A stretch of 64,000 nucleotides of DNA from positions 496,001 through 560,000 of the forward strand of contig JAJTUP010000021.1 of the NCBI GenBank assembly GCA_021399435.1, read 5' to 3'. The position numbers and the translations under genes are program-made. Below the pieces are notes generated by a model, which was given only the letters and a program-made list of their open reading frames with translations, had not been told where the DNA came from and did not search any database. Shown here piece after piece: positions 1 to 11,548 of this stretch. The stretch comes from Diaporthe sp. PMI_573. Its lineage: Eukaryota; Ascomycota; Sordariomycetes; Diaporthales; Diaporthaceae. The number at the start of each line of letters is the position of its first letter. Within the stretch, counting starts at the first letter, position 1.

Positions 1-1375
1 GAGGCCCCAAGATGGTATTCAGGACGATGGCCCAAATGGCGACAAGAAAGGCCTCCTCGGACAGAAACGAGGTGTCGTTCAGCCCAAGTTGGATGATTAG
101 CAGTCCAATCTCGCCCCTGGCGACCATGGCCATCCCCAACAGCGCTGCGGGAGCCCAGTCGCTTGGAAATCGCCTCTGTGCTCTGACTTGAGGTCCTTGT
201 GAAACAAGATCCCATAACGGGATAGAGAAGCCTACGACAGCCTGCAGTGATGACAGTGTGAGCCGGGTGACAGTGGGTTGGAAGAAGAGGTGTTGTGCAT
301 TGTGCCTTACCTTTCCAATCACCATGAGCAGTGAGAGCACGATGCCACGCCACACAACAGCGCCTGTCCACAGCCTCGTGAATGGTATAGCAAAGCCAAT
401 GCTAGCAAAGAAGAGCGGCTCCAATACGAAGGCTAGTGAACCTGATATGAAAGTCTCGAACGTCTCATGGAAAGCAGGGGTTACCTCTGAGCCGTCACTC
501 TCGCTCTCGACAGCTTGAGTAGACCCGTCTGAAAGGGTACTCAAGAACGTGCCCGCCAAGAAGGCCCCAAATAAGAGAGAAGCCCCAGCGTAGCCGCAGA
601 CAACGAGATGGGCTGACAACACAATTATCATGAAGCAAATCGTGGCTCGATGGCCACAGGCAGCTACACGCCGCTCTACAAAGCGCCGGTACAGCGGACC
701 GGCTGCGAGCTTTGCCAGCAGTGGCGAGACAGCGCCGATTGTGAAGCTCGCAAGAATGGGATGTCCCACGATCCAGCCAATGTTCCGGCCCCCACCTTCG
801 CCGATGCCTCCAAGGTTTGAGATGACGCTAACCATGATCAAGCCGACGACGTCGTCGAACAAGGCAGCAGAGATCAGAACGGTACCGACTTTGGTGTGCG
901 TGAAGTCGACGTTCGGTGAGCTGTTGATGACCACGAAAGTCGTACCGATGGAGGTTGTGGAGAGAGCAGCACCAATGATGAACGTTTCCAACGCTCCATA
1001 TCCGAAACCCAGGTAGAGGAGCAGATAGCACAGAGCGATGGGCACAGTTATTCCTATAGCTGCAGCAACTGTGCTGAGCAGGAAATTGGCCTTCAGAAGG
1101 TCGAGCCTGATTGTCAGACCGCCTTCAAAGATGATCAGAATCAGCCCGATATAGCCCAAGGCCATAAAGGTCTCCTGCCATTCAATATCCAGGATATTAC
1201 CAGCGGGGGCGCCGTAGAGAATGCCCATGATAATCTGGCCGATGAGACCGGCACGGATGGCCTTGTTGAAGACCCATCCTACAGACGACAGGAAGAAGAA
1301 GAACGAGAGCAGGACCAGGATGCTGATTGTATCTGCTTCATGATATTGAAGGAAGCCATCTGTAGTTCCTGCCAT
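1..1375 (-). CDS. Na+/H+ antiporter (monovalent cation:proton antiporter family), 3' end cut by window edge
   Basis: Multi-span membrane protein expected to exchange Na+ or K+ for protons. The ATG at 1375 opens a frame read through exon 1 (1375-311), a 69-nt intron (310-242, GTAAGG..CTGCAG) and exon 2 (241-1), which runs off the left edge. About 435 residues are present, so the C-terminus is missing. Hydrophobic helices fill most of the protein. Family signatures visible are the acidic pair in ALFDDVVGLI, in the ion-binding helix, and ARGEIGLLI near the end of the visible part, both typical of fungal KefB/Nha-type exchangers. A loop rich in Glu, Ser and Asp separates two helix blocks. Family assignment is from these motifs; ion specificity and membrane location cannot be told. 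Confidence 0.85.
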   Translation of the reverse strand, partial: MAGTTDGFLQYHEADTISILVLLSFFFFLSSVGWVFNKAIRAGLIGQIIMGILYGAPAGNILDIEWQETFMALGYIGLILIIFEGGLTIRLDLLKANFLLSTVAAAIGITVPIALCYLLLYLGFGYGALETFIIGAALSTTSIGTTFVVINSSPNVDFTHTKVGTVLISAALFDDVVGLIMVSVISNLGGIGEGGGRNIGWIVGHPILASFTIGAVSPLLAKLAAGPLYRRFVERRVAACGHRATICFMIIVLSAHLVVCGYAGASLLFGAFLAGTFLSTLSDGSTQAVESESDGSEVTPAFHETFETFISGSLAFVLEPLFFASIGFAIPFTRLWTGAVVWRGIVLSLLMVIGKVRHNAQHLFFQPTVTRLTLSSLQAVVGFSIPLWDLVSQGPQVRAQRRFPSDWAPAALLGMAMVARGEIGLLIIQLGLNDTSFLSEEAFLVAIWAIVLNTILGP

Positions 1376-2294
1376 TTGCTTACTCGGCCTGGGCTGGGGG
1401 TCTCCTGCTGAAGCTGCTGCAGGTATGGGAGACGCAGTATTCTCAGGGATCCTGGCGGCAGAAGAGCCCTGTATAAATCTTTGGATACTGAGTAGCAGGA
1501 GTCCTGTATACGGGAATGATCCTGAAGATGGCGAGGTCAAATGTGATGGTGAGCCGGGGCCCTGCAGTCTGACGACTGGTCAGGGTGCGCGACGTCTTTG
1601 CCGGATGCTGCGAGAGGTAGTGTTGACTGTAAAAGACTCCATCGGGTATAGTATAAACAACAGTAAATGGTAGATGATATCTAGTATGTAGAGCGTGAGC
1701 GCAATCTGGAATACCACAGTATGGGGTGGATGAGTTGTGGACGGATGAACTGTAGACAGAAAGCACTGCGTCCTTGCGACTTTGCTGCGGTGTGGAATTG
1801 AGATGACGTTGTTGGCATTTATGGTGGGGGCTATGTGTGACGGTCATTTCTTGAATGACTTGGAACATCCCTAACCCTCACGCTTGCCGAACACGGACTT
1901 GAGCCATTTTAAGCCAGTCTCCAATTCGTTCTGCGTGAGCTCTGCCCTGAATCTCCTGGGCGGAGCACAACTGGCGTTATGATTCCTGGGCAGCTTGGCC
2001 TTAAGCTGGCCAGAGCTGGACCTCTTCTGTGGGCAGATAAATAAACTCTCGCCGGAGTCAATTGCAAGGGACCAGTTTATTACTTTATTATCAGATACCC
2101 AGATCTTTCTAAAAAGATTGGAAATATATTAAAGGGTGAGAGGAAACAGGCAGGATTTAAGGTGCCGCCGGAGGAGAAGCACGAGCAGATATATAAAGCC
2201 GTTGTCGACTTTGTGCATAAGCTCAGGGAAGAGCTTAGTCGGAAGGTTGAGCAGACAGCAGACAGATCAATAAACAGTTGATAAAAAACACAGT
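1376..2294. other. Intergenic, upstream of the antiporter and of the transporter relic
   Basis: About 0.9 kb between two divergently oriented loci. Open frames on either strand lack protein-like composition or family motifs. An ATG-less frame of about 75 codons ends at a TGA near 2278; it reads like a charged helical peptide but was not identified. No repeat or RNA gene was recognised. Confidence 0.5.
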
Positions 2295-3161
2295 ATGGCC
2301 GAAGCCGGATCTACTGTAAGCATCACTCTTCTCCTTTTACGGATCCCTGTCATTTATGTTTTGGAATGTTCCAGAATGCAATACTTTACAGGTGGCTAAC
2401 AGCCAGAAGTGGGAATGTACCTGGTGCTCTTCACCTCGCCCAAGCTCAAGATTGAAGATATGACGCCGGCCTGGGATCTCCCGGTATTTCCCTTCATGTT
2501 ATCGGGCACGATCGCAACCATCGGAGCGGGCAGCTCCGGCGGGCAGCCGGTGTACCAGGCCATGCCGATGATTGTAGCGGGCCTGACGGCGCAAGGGCTC
2601 GGAATGCTGGTTTCTATCATGATGTACGCGTGTTACATCCGCCGCATGGTTCAGTTCGGACTCCCCAGCCCGCAGTCGCGACCCGCCATGTTCATCGCTG
2701 TCGGACCGCCAGGCTTCACTGCCCCGGCGCTCATCGGCCTAGCGAAGGCGTGGCCGTCTCACTACAACTACTTTAGCAACGACGAGGTGACGAGCCAGAT
2801 ACTGTAGGTGATGGCGACGATGACGGGCGTCTTCATCTGGTCTTCTGTTTTGTGGTTCTTTTGCCTTGCTGTGGCGTCTTGTCTGATGTGCTGGAGGGCA
2901 ATGTCTTTCTCTATGAGCTGGTATCCCTTCATATTTCCTAACGTTGGGTTCACGATAGCCACCATCAACATCAGCCAGGCGTTTAAGAGCAAGGTTGTGG
3001 GGTGGGTGGGAACTGCGATGACACTGATGCTGATCACTACATATCTATCTGTTTTCACCTGCCACATGAAGGCTCTGTTCCGGAGAGAAGTGGTTGCCGA
3101 AGGCAAAGACGAAGATGTTTATATCAACGAGGTCAATGAAAGTGGTACAATATTCATTTAA
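2295..3161 (+). pseudogene. C4-dicarboxylate/malate permease-like (TDT family) relic, N-terminal half missing
   Basis: The frame 2403-3161 matches the C-terminal half of the tellurite-resistance/dicarboxylate transporter (TDT, Mae1-like) family: the run PAWDLPVFPFMLSGTIA, then VGPPGFTAPALIG, then a helix with WFFCLAVAS, then YPFIFPNVGFTIATI. Family members have about ten helices in roughly 400 residues; here only the last five or so remain. An in-frame TAG at 2805-2807 splits the remaining frame and looks like a CAG-to-TAG change. An ATG at 2295 could start a seven-codon mini-exon joined through an 87-nt intron (2316-2402) in the correct phase, so a short transcript may still be spliced. No sequence for the first five helices was found upstream. 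Most likely a truncated, disabled copy. Confidence 0.75.
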
Positions 3162-3389
3162 ATACTAACTAGATCGATTTGATTACGAAGTCTAAATAAA
3201 TGTGTGCGATCTGGCCCGGGGGGGGGGGGTTGGAATTCACCCCCGGGTCACAACCCTGACTCCTCCAGAGCTGGTGGGGCTCCACTGCAAACCCTGAAAA
3301 AGCAAACCCTGATGTCAAGCTTCGAGCCTTCTCGCCTAGCTTTCCGACCTGCTGCATTCTCAACTCTCAACTCTACCACCCATGGCAAC

Positions 3390-5276
3390 ATGTGTGGCAT
3401 TCATGCTGTGATATCTGCATCGCAGCCAGTGGACATAGCAGTCGATTTACGACGATGTCTCTCTAACCGTGGACCAGACCACATCACCACTCACGAGACG
3501 CGACTGGCCGATGACGTTGCCCACGGCGCAGCGACGACTCACCTCGCCTTCACCTCCTCGGTCCTTGCTCTTCGCGGTGACCACGTCGCCCAGCAGCCGT
3601 TTGTCGGCTCCGACACGGGGTCAGTCTTCTGCTGGAACGGGGAGGCGTGGAAGATCCGGCACCACGACGTATCTGGTAACGATGGCGAAGCGATAGCGGC
3701 TCTCCTGAGCGAGGCCGTGAGGCGTGACCTGCAAGAGCGCGAGGCTGCCATCTTGGGGGTACTCCGGTCTGTTGACGGCCCATTCGCATTCGTGTTCTTT
3801 GATAAGTCCTCAGGCAAGATTTATTATGGTCGTGATCGCCTCGGTCGACGATCGTTAGTGATCCGCGAAGGGGGCCAACGCGTTGTCCTTTCGAGCATTA
3901 CTGATGCAGCCGACCCACAGTGGAGGGAGGTCGAGGCTGACGGTATCTACGTCCTGAAAGTGGCGGACATTCATTCGTGTCATTCTCTCGAAGATCAATA
4001 TCGTGCGACAACGAGGCTGGAGTGGCTGGGTGACGACGACGCAGTGGACTTTGTGAGTGTACTGCTGCAGCTCATCGGGGTGCTACATTGTACTGCCAGG
4101 AAGTATCTGGGACTTACTCATACAGGTTTCCAACATTGGCCGGTTTAATTCAGATGTCCCGCAAGAGGACGTCTGCCTAGCCCCCGACTCGCCACCAGTG
4201 AAGGCCCTGCGGAAGCAGCTGACTGAGTCTCTCAGACTGCGCGTTCTGGACGTGCCTCTGCCACCAGGAGCTGATGAGCACCAGAAAACACCGAGGGTGG
4301 CCGTATTGTTCTCCGGCGGGCTGGACTGCACTGTGATGGCAAGAATGTGTCACGACCTTGTTCCTCTTGACCAGAGTATTGACTTGATCAATGTCGCGTT
4401 TGAGAATCCTAGAGTTGCGGCCAACGCTCAAAAGTTGAGGGGCCAGGAGGACTCGGGGCCATTTGACATCTACGAGGCCTGTCCGGACAGGATGACGGGA
4501 AGGAAGTCCTTCGCTGAACTTCAAGAAGTCTGTCCTGGGCGGGCCTGGAAATTTCTTGCAGTACGTCTTGCCCCGGTTGCACAACTTTAGTGCCAATACT
4601 CAACCCACGGCAGGTAAATGTCCCCTACTCCGAGTATTCAAGCCACAAGGGCGAGGTAGTCTCTCTCATATATCCCCATAACACCGAGATGGACCTCTCC
4701 ATAGCTAGCGCCCTGTATTTTTCTGCGCGGGGTCAGGGCGTTGCTTTCACAGATGCCACTACAATTGCCTCAGCAGCCTACACCACGGGAGCGCGTGTGC
4801 TTCTGTCAGGGCTTGGAGCGGACGAGCTCTTTGGGGGCTATCAACGCCATGCAACAGCTTACCAGAGACAAGGCTATCCAGGGTTGGTCGATGAGCTCAA
4901 ACTTGACGTCAGCAGACTAGGCAAGCGGAACCTCGGCAGAGATGATCGAGTGATGTCGCACTGGGGAAAAGAAGTACGCTTCCCGTATCTGGACGAAGAG
5001 CTGGTACGATGGGCCATCGGGACTCCAGCATGGGAGAAGTGCGACTTCAGCAATCCCGATGGGCTGGTTGAACCGGGCAAGCGGGTTCTACGACTCCTTG
5101 CCTTGGAACTCGGCATGAGTAGGGTGGCCGCTGAGAAGAAGCGGGCTGTGAGTTTTCTGGGCCATTCATGCTCGTTTCAACCCTTTGTTCTAACTCAGTC
5201 CCGACAGATACAGTTCGGCTCCCGAACAGCAAAGATGGAGAGTGGAAAGGTCAAAGGCACTACGCTGTTGTCATGA
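3390..5276 (+). CDS. Asparagine synthetase domain-containing protein (ASNSD1/YML096W type)
   Basis: Four exons (3390-4052, 4126-4560, 4614-5147, 5208-5276) give 566 residues. The N-terminus begins Met-Cys-Gly-Ile, so the Ntn-type glutamine amidotransferase nucleophile Cys2 is present. I chose this ATG rather than the longer upstream frame because Cys2 must follow the initiator. SNRGPDH follows at about residue 30. The synthetase half has the PP-loop SGGLDC (residues 284-289), SGLGADELFGGYQRH and GKEVRFPYLDEELV. The last exon encodes IQFGSRTAKME, the usual family terminus. The organisation resembles the poorly characterised ASNSD1-like branch rather than canonical asparagine synthetase. The third intron (5148-5207, 60 nt) is a multiple of three without a stop, so its retention would add 20 residues. 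Confidence 0.9.
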
Positions 5277-6445
5277 GGGAGAGACGATCCGGCGCGAGTT
5301 CAACCTCTGCCTGGCGGTGATGACACTACAGATACTTCTGAGTCACGGAGCCTTTCCGGATATCACGACGATTGTGTTGTTTCGTGCAGAAACCCATTGT
5401 CTTGCAATATCTGGCTCCGCAAGACCATGAAGTCGTAAAAGGCAAGTCTGAGCCAGGTTTGGAAGGACGAGTTCGGACAAGAAGAGAAATGACAGATGTG
5501 GCAAAACACGAATAGATGATACCAAGCAATTCAATGTTTGCATCCCAATGCGGGGCCGGCCGTGGGCCAATCTTTTCGCTATGCCCCGTTCTGGATCCAA
5601 AAGATCAAAAATCGAAAATACCTGCCCCCCTGAACCCAGCTCCTGGCGTCGTGCAGGAGCGGGACGTCACAGTTGCAGAAACCCAATTCCGGCCTGTTGT
5701 GGGGGTGGAGTTGCCCCACACAAGACCCTGAACCAGGACATAATGAAGGCCCAGACCGTCCATTGGGGGCTGTGCTTTGGGCGCCACCCTTCAGCTGCCA
5801 GCCCTGCCAGCCCTGCTCGGGAGCTGCAAGTTCGAAACGCCTCGGCTCTTGACCTTGCCAACCTACGACGTTTCTTGCAAGACCACTGTGCTCCTGATGG
5901 GATCGGCGAGTCCCAGAAATGCCGCTGGGGAGAAATGGACTCCGGCTCTTCTCTCACGCGCGCCAGCAGGAGGGGACGAAACCTGGGAGGGTCCTCGCGT
6001 GCCCTGCCAAGAAGTGACATCGGCGGGTTTGACGGTTGTCTGTCCCGATCTGGCGATTCCTTCGCCGGAAGAGACAAGCCCCCTCCCCACCAGGACCAGT
6101 CTGTTGCCCAAAGACACGAGAGGCGGGCGCCATGACTCGAATGTTTTCTCCCTGAACAATTGGGTCGTACAAGGCCACTTGAACCAGCCTCAGTCAACCA
6201 GCCTCAGTCTTCTGGTCGTCCCCGGGTCACCTCTCGAGGAGTGAACCGGTCTCACTTGTGCAGACAAGAGCCCCAGGCCAGCTTCGATTCCTTTGACGGT
6301 CCGACTCGCGCGCGTGTTGAGCGTTTGGAAAGACAGAGCCGCATGTCTCGAGTCCGGGGCATCTCCACGCTGGGCGAGGATCAGGAGCGGTGCGAATCGA
6401 CACGGCAAGTTTCGAGGGGTTAACCAAGAGACTCAGAACATCAGC
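5277..6445. other. Intergenic between the Asn-synthetase-like and membrane-protein genes
   Basis: About 1.2 kb. Several overlapping open frames occur on both strands because the stretch from 5550 to 6440 is GC-rich, but none shows domain motifs or consistent splice signals. It probably holds the 3' UTR of the upstream gene and the promoter/5' UTR of the downstream gene. Confidence 0.5.
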
Positions 6446-7513
6446 ATGGCATCTTCCGCAACGGCCGCGCCCGGTACGCGACCGCCACCCACGGCGCGTA
6501 GCCGGAGGTCGGTGTTTATCGAGGCCCCCATGGAATACACCCCCGCGCAATCGACGTACGAGAGGTCGATCCGCGAGCCAGGCCGGTGGAGCTGGTCTGA
6601 GATCTACGAGCGCCGCTGGGCGAAAGTTGCGTTACGGGTCATCAATGGCGTGGTGCATGCCGCGGCGTGTGCTTTGCTTCTCTCAATAATGACAGAGTTT
6701 CTGTACAGGTACAGAGGTCGGGAGCAAAGGTTCGTTGAAGATCTCATGGGCTTGGTGCGGGCTCACTCTCGACTTGAACTGGGCTCACTAACAGTTTTCC
6801 CTCGTGGGTACAGGCCGCCAGCTATCGCGCTTACTAGCCTCGTCGCCACCGATATTTCTCTCGATATCTATGCCGTCAGCAGGGCCAAGACAAAATGGCA
6901 AGCCTTAGCCTTAATTCTCCGCCTACTTTGCGGGCTGGGCTATATTGCTATGTTTCTGGTCTACGTCGGCTTCCGAGAAGTGTTCCCACAAGGTTATTCT
7001 TACTGGGGGATGAGCTCGGGGTTCTCTGACCCCGTTGTGTACCTTTTCTTATGGGTAATTGGAATCTGGGACCTGCTACACACAAGCATTCACCGACATA
7101 CTCTGGGCAGAGATCTACGGACCAGGATGCTATTCTCTCGCCGCAGAAGAAGGCCGACTGGTAGTCATGTTTCACAAGTTTCGAACGCCATTTCAACGGC
7201 GCGTACGCGAGGGGATCATCCACAAACACCTTCCCAGCTCGAGCGCGGCATCGATACCGAGGCAACTATCGCTCTAGGCGAGATTCACTCGGGCGAAAAG
7301 AATAGCACGCAATTGGAAGCGATGAGTAGAAGTGGGTCGTCTTCGACATCAGGGGACTCATCATACCAGCGGACGACATCACCGGGAAATCCAGAGAGCA
7401 AGACCATGAGCGCGGTGACGAGCAGGAGAACAAGCACTGTCTTGTCGGAGGACACCTTGGACGGTGAAGGCGGTGGCGAAGCCTACGTCGCACCAGAGGA
7501 GTTCAAGACATGA
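6446..7513 (+). CDS. Four-helix integral membrane protein of unknown function
   Basis: The ATG at 6446 opens a 355-codon frame ending at 7513. A canonical intron is likely at 6709-6813 (GTACAG..TACAG with a CACTAAC branch site about 20 nt before the acceptor). It is 105 nt, a multiple of three with no stop, so both spliced (320 aa) and unspliced (355 aa) products are readable. The spliced form joins the first helix (ending TEFLYR) to PPAIALTSLV more naturally. Four hydrophobic segments lie in residues ~65-215. The C-terminal ~130 residues are hydrophilic, rich in Ser/Thr/Arg and probably disordered and cytosolic. No known domain was recognised. The two-part layout resembles other fungal membrane proteins of unknown role, but no function is assigned. 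Confidence 0.75.
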   Translation: MASSATAAPGTRPPPTARSRRSVFIEAPMEYTPAQSTYERSIREPGRWSWSEIYERRWAKVALRVINGVVHAAACALLLSIMTEFLYRYRGREQRFVEDLMGLVRAHSRLELGSLTVFPRGYRPPAIALTSLVATDISLDIYAVSRAKTKWQALALILRLLCGLGYIAMFLVYVGFREVFPQGYSYWGMSSGFSDPVVYLFLWVIGIWDLLHTSIHRHTLGRDLRTRMLFSRRRRRPTGSHVSQVSNAISTARTRGDHPQTPSQLERGIDTEATIALGEIHSGEKNSTQLEAMSRSGSSSTSGDSSYQRTTSPGNPESKTMSAVTSRRTSTVLSEDTLDGEGGGEAYVAPEEFKT

Positions 7514-7839
7514 TAGGATCTAACGAGCAATCTTTATTATGTACATATATTTAATAATCCTGAAACCATCATCTTCTGTATCAGGATATACTCAGTTGCC
7601 CTGTTGAATCGGTTCCAGATTCGGTCCGCTGGGCTGCCTCAGCATGCCCCGTGCTTAGAGGTCAACTTTGACGGATATCGAGGGAATGTCCTAGTAGTCG
7701 AAAAGGTGGTCTTCATGTTCAATGATATGCCTCTAAACCTTGACTCCATTCTCTTCGATTTTCTCTATAAGCGCATTCGTCAGCAAAGTCAGCAAGCAGT
7801 TGCCTCAGCAAGCACTAAAACTAGCCAGTCGACTTATGG

Positions 7840-9384
7840 CTACTGAGTCGGATTGCTGATCGGGAACTTTGAAGAGGGACAGAACTTACTGCCTTTCTCG
7901 TTGAAAACAATCACGCTGAATGCAGCATGGTCGTTATCGTCCGTCAACCCACGGTCGTCATCCGCCTCAGGCGTAAGCCAGCTGTACATGCCCTTTCCTG
8001 GCCGCGGCCACAGCCTGGTAAAGGATGACTCCTCTTCGTCATCATAGACCTGATTTCCAGCAGCGAGGGCGCTGGCCTGCGCCGCGGTCTTGCTCTGCAG
8101 GGAGCCCGTTCCAGACCGTGCTTTGGCGAGGGTCGACTTCTTCGCGTTGGCCGGGATCTTGCGGATGAAGTTCAGGGGGCCTGTGGGGTTCGCTTCGGCG
8201 CGGTGGAAGAGACCGCCTGCTGAGGCACCTGCAAACAGGGACCGCGGCGAGCTGCCCGCTGGTAACTTCTTGGGGGTGGGGGTAGACTCAATCGGGAAGA
8301 TGGGCAGATCGGGATGCAGCTCGGTGGCGTGGAGTATCAGGTTGACCAAGTCTTCCGGAGAGAGTGCAGAGAGATAGGCTCGTTTCTAGTCTCAAAGTAA
8401 GCATTAAATGCCAGCAATGGCTACCGAAGACGATAGGCTCACCTGCGAGGCTGGCCTATCAGCCCAACTGCCAAACCTAGGCTGCTCGACCTTCTTCTTG
8501 GGTTGCAGCCGCTCCCGCTTCGCCTGGCAGATCAAACAGTACCACTTCAAGCTCTGGTCCTTGATGATCTCGTCCTCGATCCATGGATCATGGCATCGCT
8601 GATGCCACGGGTCATTGCAACCGTCACAAAACACCATCTGGTTGGTGGCCGGGCTGTGCATGCGGGTGCATTTCCTACAGAGAGCCTGCTCCGTCGTCCG
8701 CTTGCCCAGGCGCGCATTCTTCTTTGCGTTGTCCTCAGCAGCAGGATCGTACGTGTCTGGCTTCAGAATCCGCCTCCCTGACTGTGTGATCCGGGGGGTA
8801 GCCGCCTGCTTTGGCTTTGCCCTCTTGATGCCCTCGCCGTAGTCCGAGCCCTCAGCCGGCGAGGAGGCATCACTAGGGTACCCATCGCCATGGACTCGTT
8901 TGCGCTTCTGGCCGACTGCTGCTGGTGGTCTCGCGTGCGAGCCACTCGTTAGAGCTGGCTTGACTGGTAGGCGCAGCGTGCTAGCTGTTATGCTACTTGA
9001 AGAAGACATTGGCGCCGGCAAGGACATCGTGTTTCGACTCGTCATGCTTGCAACGATGCGCTCTCTGACGCTCTCGTAGACCGGCCTCGGGAAGTTTGGT
9101 CTTGGCGCGTCCGGCGCTGTGGCCGACGCGAGGGCGGAATTCAGCCCGCCAGATTCGCCGCGCATCCGTTTCAATATCATCTGTGTCGCAGGCGAGAACT
9201 GAGGAGTGTACGGAGACGAGAACTTCCTGGAGCCATCGCTGACATATGGGGAGGTGGAGCGTGAGGCGGGCGCAGGAGACGGGTTTGCCGGTGCTGATGG
9301 GGGTGCTGCTGGTGTTGTACCTATGGTATCGCCAACATTTTCCGCTGGCACCGAGGTACCGATTGTCGAGTTAGGATCAGCCAT
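7840..9384 (-). CDS. PHD zinc-finger protein (chromatin reader-like)
   Basis: Exon 1 (9384-8443) and exon 2 (8385-7840) are joined across a 57-nt intron to give about 495 residues. The N-terminal half is low-complexity (Ser/Pro/Ala), with a basic segment KRKRVHGDG. A PHD finger follows with Cys4-His-Cys3 spacing: CRKC, FCDGCNDPWHQRC and a final CLIC. After the intron the chain continues KRAYLSALSPEDLVNLILHA, a segment that follows the finger in fungal relatives. PHD fingers usually bind histone H3 tails, so a nuclear role is likely. The frame is open back to an ATG at 9564, but I prefer 9384 (MADPNST) because the upstream codons look like 5' leader and include an acceptor-like TTACAG. A donor GTAAGT at 7889 could give a slightly different last dozen residues ending near 7805. 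Confidence 0.85.
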
Positions 9385-9955
9385 GTTTTCCTTCCCGGGG
9401 CTGTTCGACCTGTAAGTGCTTTGCTGGGCATTGCATGGAGCAGCTGCAAGTGAGGATGACCGAGGCGTTGGCACGATGTCGAGAAGCACGTGCATCTCAC
9501 GTGGTAAGCGACCCCTGCGAGCTTTCACCTTCCTCCTCCGCTCTTCACTTTGACACCTGTCCATTCACTCCTGGATCGAAATCTGGTTTATAGCAACTTG
9601 ATGGTTGGTTTTTTTTTTCAAGCCAATCGATGGCTAATCTTTCGTTTACTGCTGTTCATTTCAAGATCGGCAGACAACTCATCACAAGCTGTGTGCAGTG
9701 GCCCCACATGGGCATTCCTCACTTGCCCAACGCCCTTTGAGATCAAACTTTCTGAGTTACCCTCCTGTGGGAGAACCTACTTTGGGAACATCTCCTGTGG
9801 AAAACCCTTCAGAGGGAGGGATGCGAGGTGATGCGTGAGACCGTTCCATCCACAGAGATTCAACATGCTGGACTTGATGGTATCTATGGAGGTGGCAGAA
9901 GCTGCTATCGATGGCGACTGGCTCTATTCTGTACACATGCTCGGTTTTTTGGCCC
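9385..9955. other. Intergenic: PHD-gene leader and CoA-transferase 3' region
   Basis: Both neighbours are on the minus strand, so this should hold the PHD gene's promoter/5' UTR and the 3' UTR of the CoA-transferase. It includes a T-rich run near 9609. No gene or repeat was recognised. Confidence 0.45.
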
Positions 9956-11548
9956 TCAATTAACCACGCCCTTCTCTCTCAAGCTGCGGATCTGGGCCTC
10001 GTCCAAGCCAAGGTATTCCCGCAACACCTCATCGGTATGCTGGCCTAGCGTTGGCGGTGGACTTCTGAGCCCAGGCTTGCTTTCGGAAAATTTCATCGGG
10101 GTGTTGACCAATTTGATAGGACCGCAGTCCTCATGGTCGACCTCTATGACCATGTTACGTGCCAGCGTGTGCTCGTGGGTCAGCGTCCCTTGGACATCAT
10201 TTACCGCGGCGTACGGCATTCCCTTGCCCTCAAAGACATCCAACCACTCTTTCGTGGTCTTTTGAGTCGAAATGTTCTCGATCTCTGCCTCAAGCTCGTC
10301 CCTGTTCGCAACTCTCTGCGAGTTGATCTTGAATTTGGGGTCGTCTTTCCATTCGGGCTTGCCCAATCCATCGCAGAGGATACCAAATAATCGGTCGTTT
10401 CCGCCCCCAAATAGGACATCGCCATCTTTCGTCTTGAAGGCCTTGTATGGGACAATCGATGCTGTTCGCGTTAGTCCGAACGAGGGCAAACGACACCGTG
10501 GGGGTTTGGCGAACTCACGATGTGCCGTGCCCCATCTCCCGGTATCCTTCTCGCCACTGATGAGGCAGCTACTGGCAATGTTAGCCAGGGTGGCAGTCTG
10601 GCAGTCACTCAAGGCGACATCGAGATGCTGCCCTTTTCCAGACTTCTGACGGCCAAGAAGGGCAGCCATGATGGAGTTGCTCGTGTAAAGGCCCGTGGTC
10701 AGATCAGTGACAGCGACACCAACCTTGACCGGGGGCCCATCACGGGCGCCGGTGATGTGCATCAAGCCGAATTCCGCCTCAACCATCACATCATAGCCTG
10801 CTCTTTGCGAGTACGGACCGTTCTGGCCATATCCGGTAATTGAGGCATAGATCAGGGCCGGGTTAATCTTATGGATGGTATCGAAGTCCAGGCCGTATTT
10901 CTTCAGCGCTCCGGGGATGTAATTCTCAACGAGAATGTCGCATTTAGCTGCCAGCTTATGGAGGATGTCGACGCCTGCTGGGTCCTGGAAGGACAAACCC
11001 AAGGACTTCTTATTCCGATTCACCTTGGCGGGAGTTAGTCTCTGGCGCATCAACACGTCAAGCAAGTCAATTGCTCACACCTAGAAAGTAGGCCGACTCT
11101 CCAGGCCCTTGGTGCTCCGACCCCTCTCTGTATTTTGCATACGGAGGACCCCACGCCCTTGTGTCATCACCGCGAACCGGATGCTCGATCTTGATGACCT
11201 CAGCACTGGAAAGTCTCAGCATCACATCACAGACCAAAGGTGGTTTCCATCAACGTCTCCTCCAAGGATGGTCTTACCCAAGGTCACCGAGGATCTGAGT
11301 ACAGTACGGCTACATACACAATTGAGTCAGTAAAGTAACGGACACTCGACACGCAGAGGTCAACTTACACCTGCCAACACGCGCGTCATGTCTAGCACCC
11401 GGTAGCCTTGAAGAGGCAGCGAGCCGGCAGCGGTTGAAGAGCGCCTGCATAGACGGACTTGGTTCCTGCTGACACTTGAGAGCTGAAACAGACATGATCG
11501 CGCACTTTTGCATGGCCTCATCAAGGCCGAAAGACTGCTGGAAGCCAT
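9956..11548 (-). CDS. Class III CoA-transferase (CaiB/BaiF; SUGCT-like, probably mitochondrial)
   Basis: Five exons (11548-11369, 11309-11278, 11205-11079, 11023-10519, 10461-9956) in consistent phase give 449 residues. All four introns are 55-72 nt. The protein reads through the family landmarks: LQGYRVLDMTRVLAGPYC, LGDLGAEVIKIEHP, VNRNKKSLGLSF, VENYIPGALKKYGL, SITGYGQNGPY. The presumed catalytic Asp is D220 in AVTDLTTGLY, and HPSIVPYKAF follows the last splice. Class III enzymes move CoA between dicarboxylates; the closest functional type appears to be mitochondrial succinyl-CoA:glutarate/hydroxymethylglutarate transferase. The first ~40 residues are rich in Ser, Arg and Leu with no acids, as in mitochondrial presequences. 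The substrate is inferred from family resemblance only. Confidence 0.9.

Noticed and set aside
2060..2278. Open frame of about 75 codons with protein-like, charged helical composition
   Set aside because: It has no ATG, no recognised family and no splice signal connecting it to the transporter relic.
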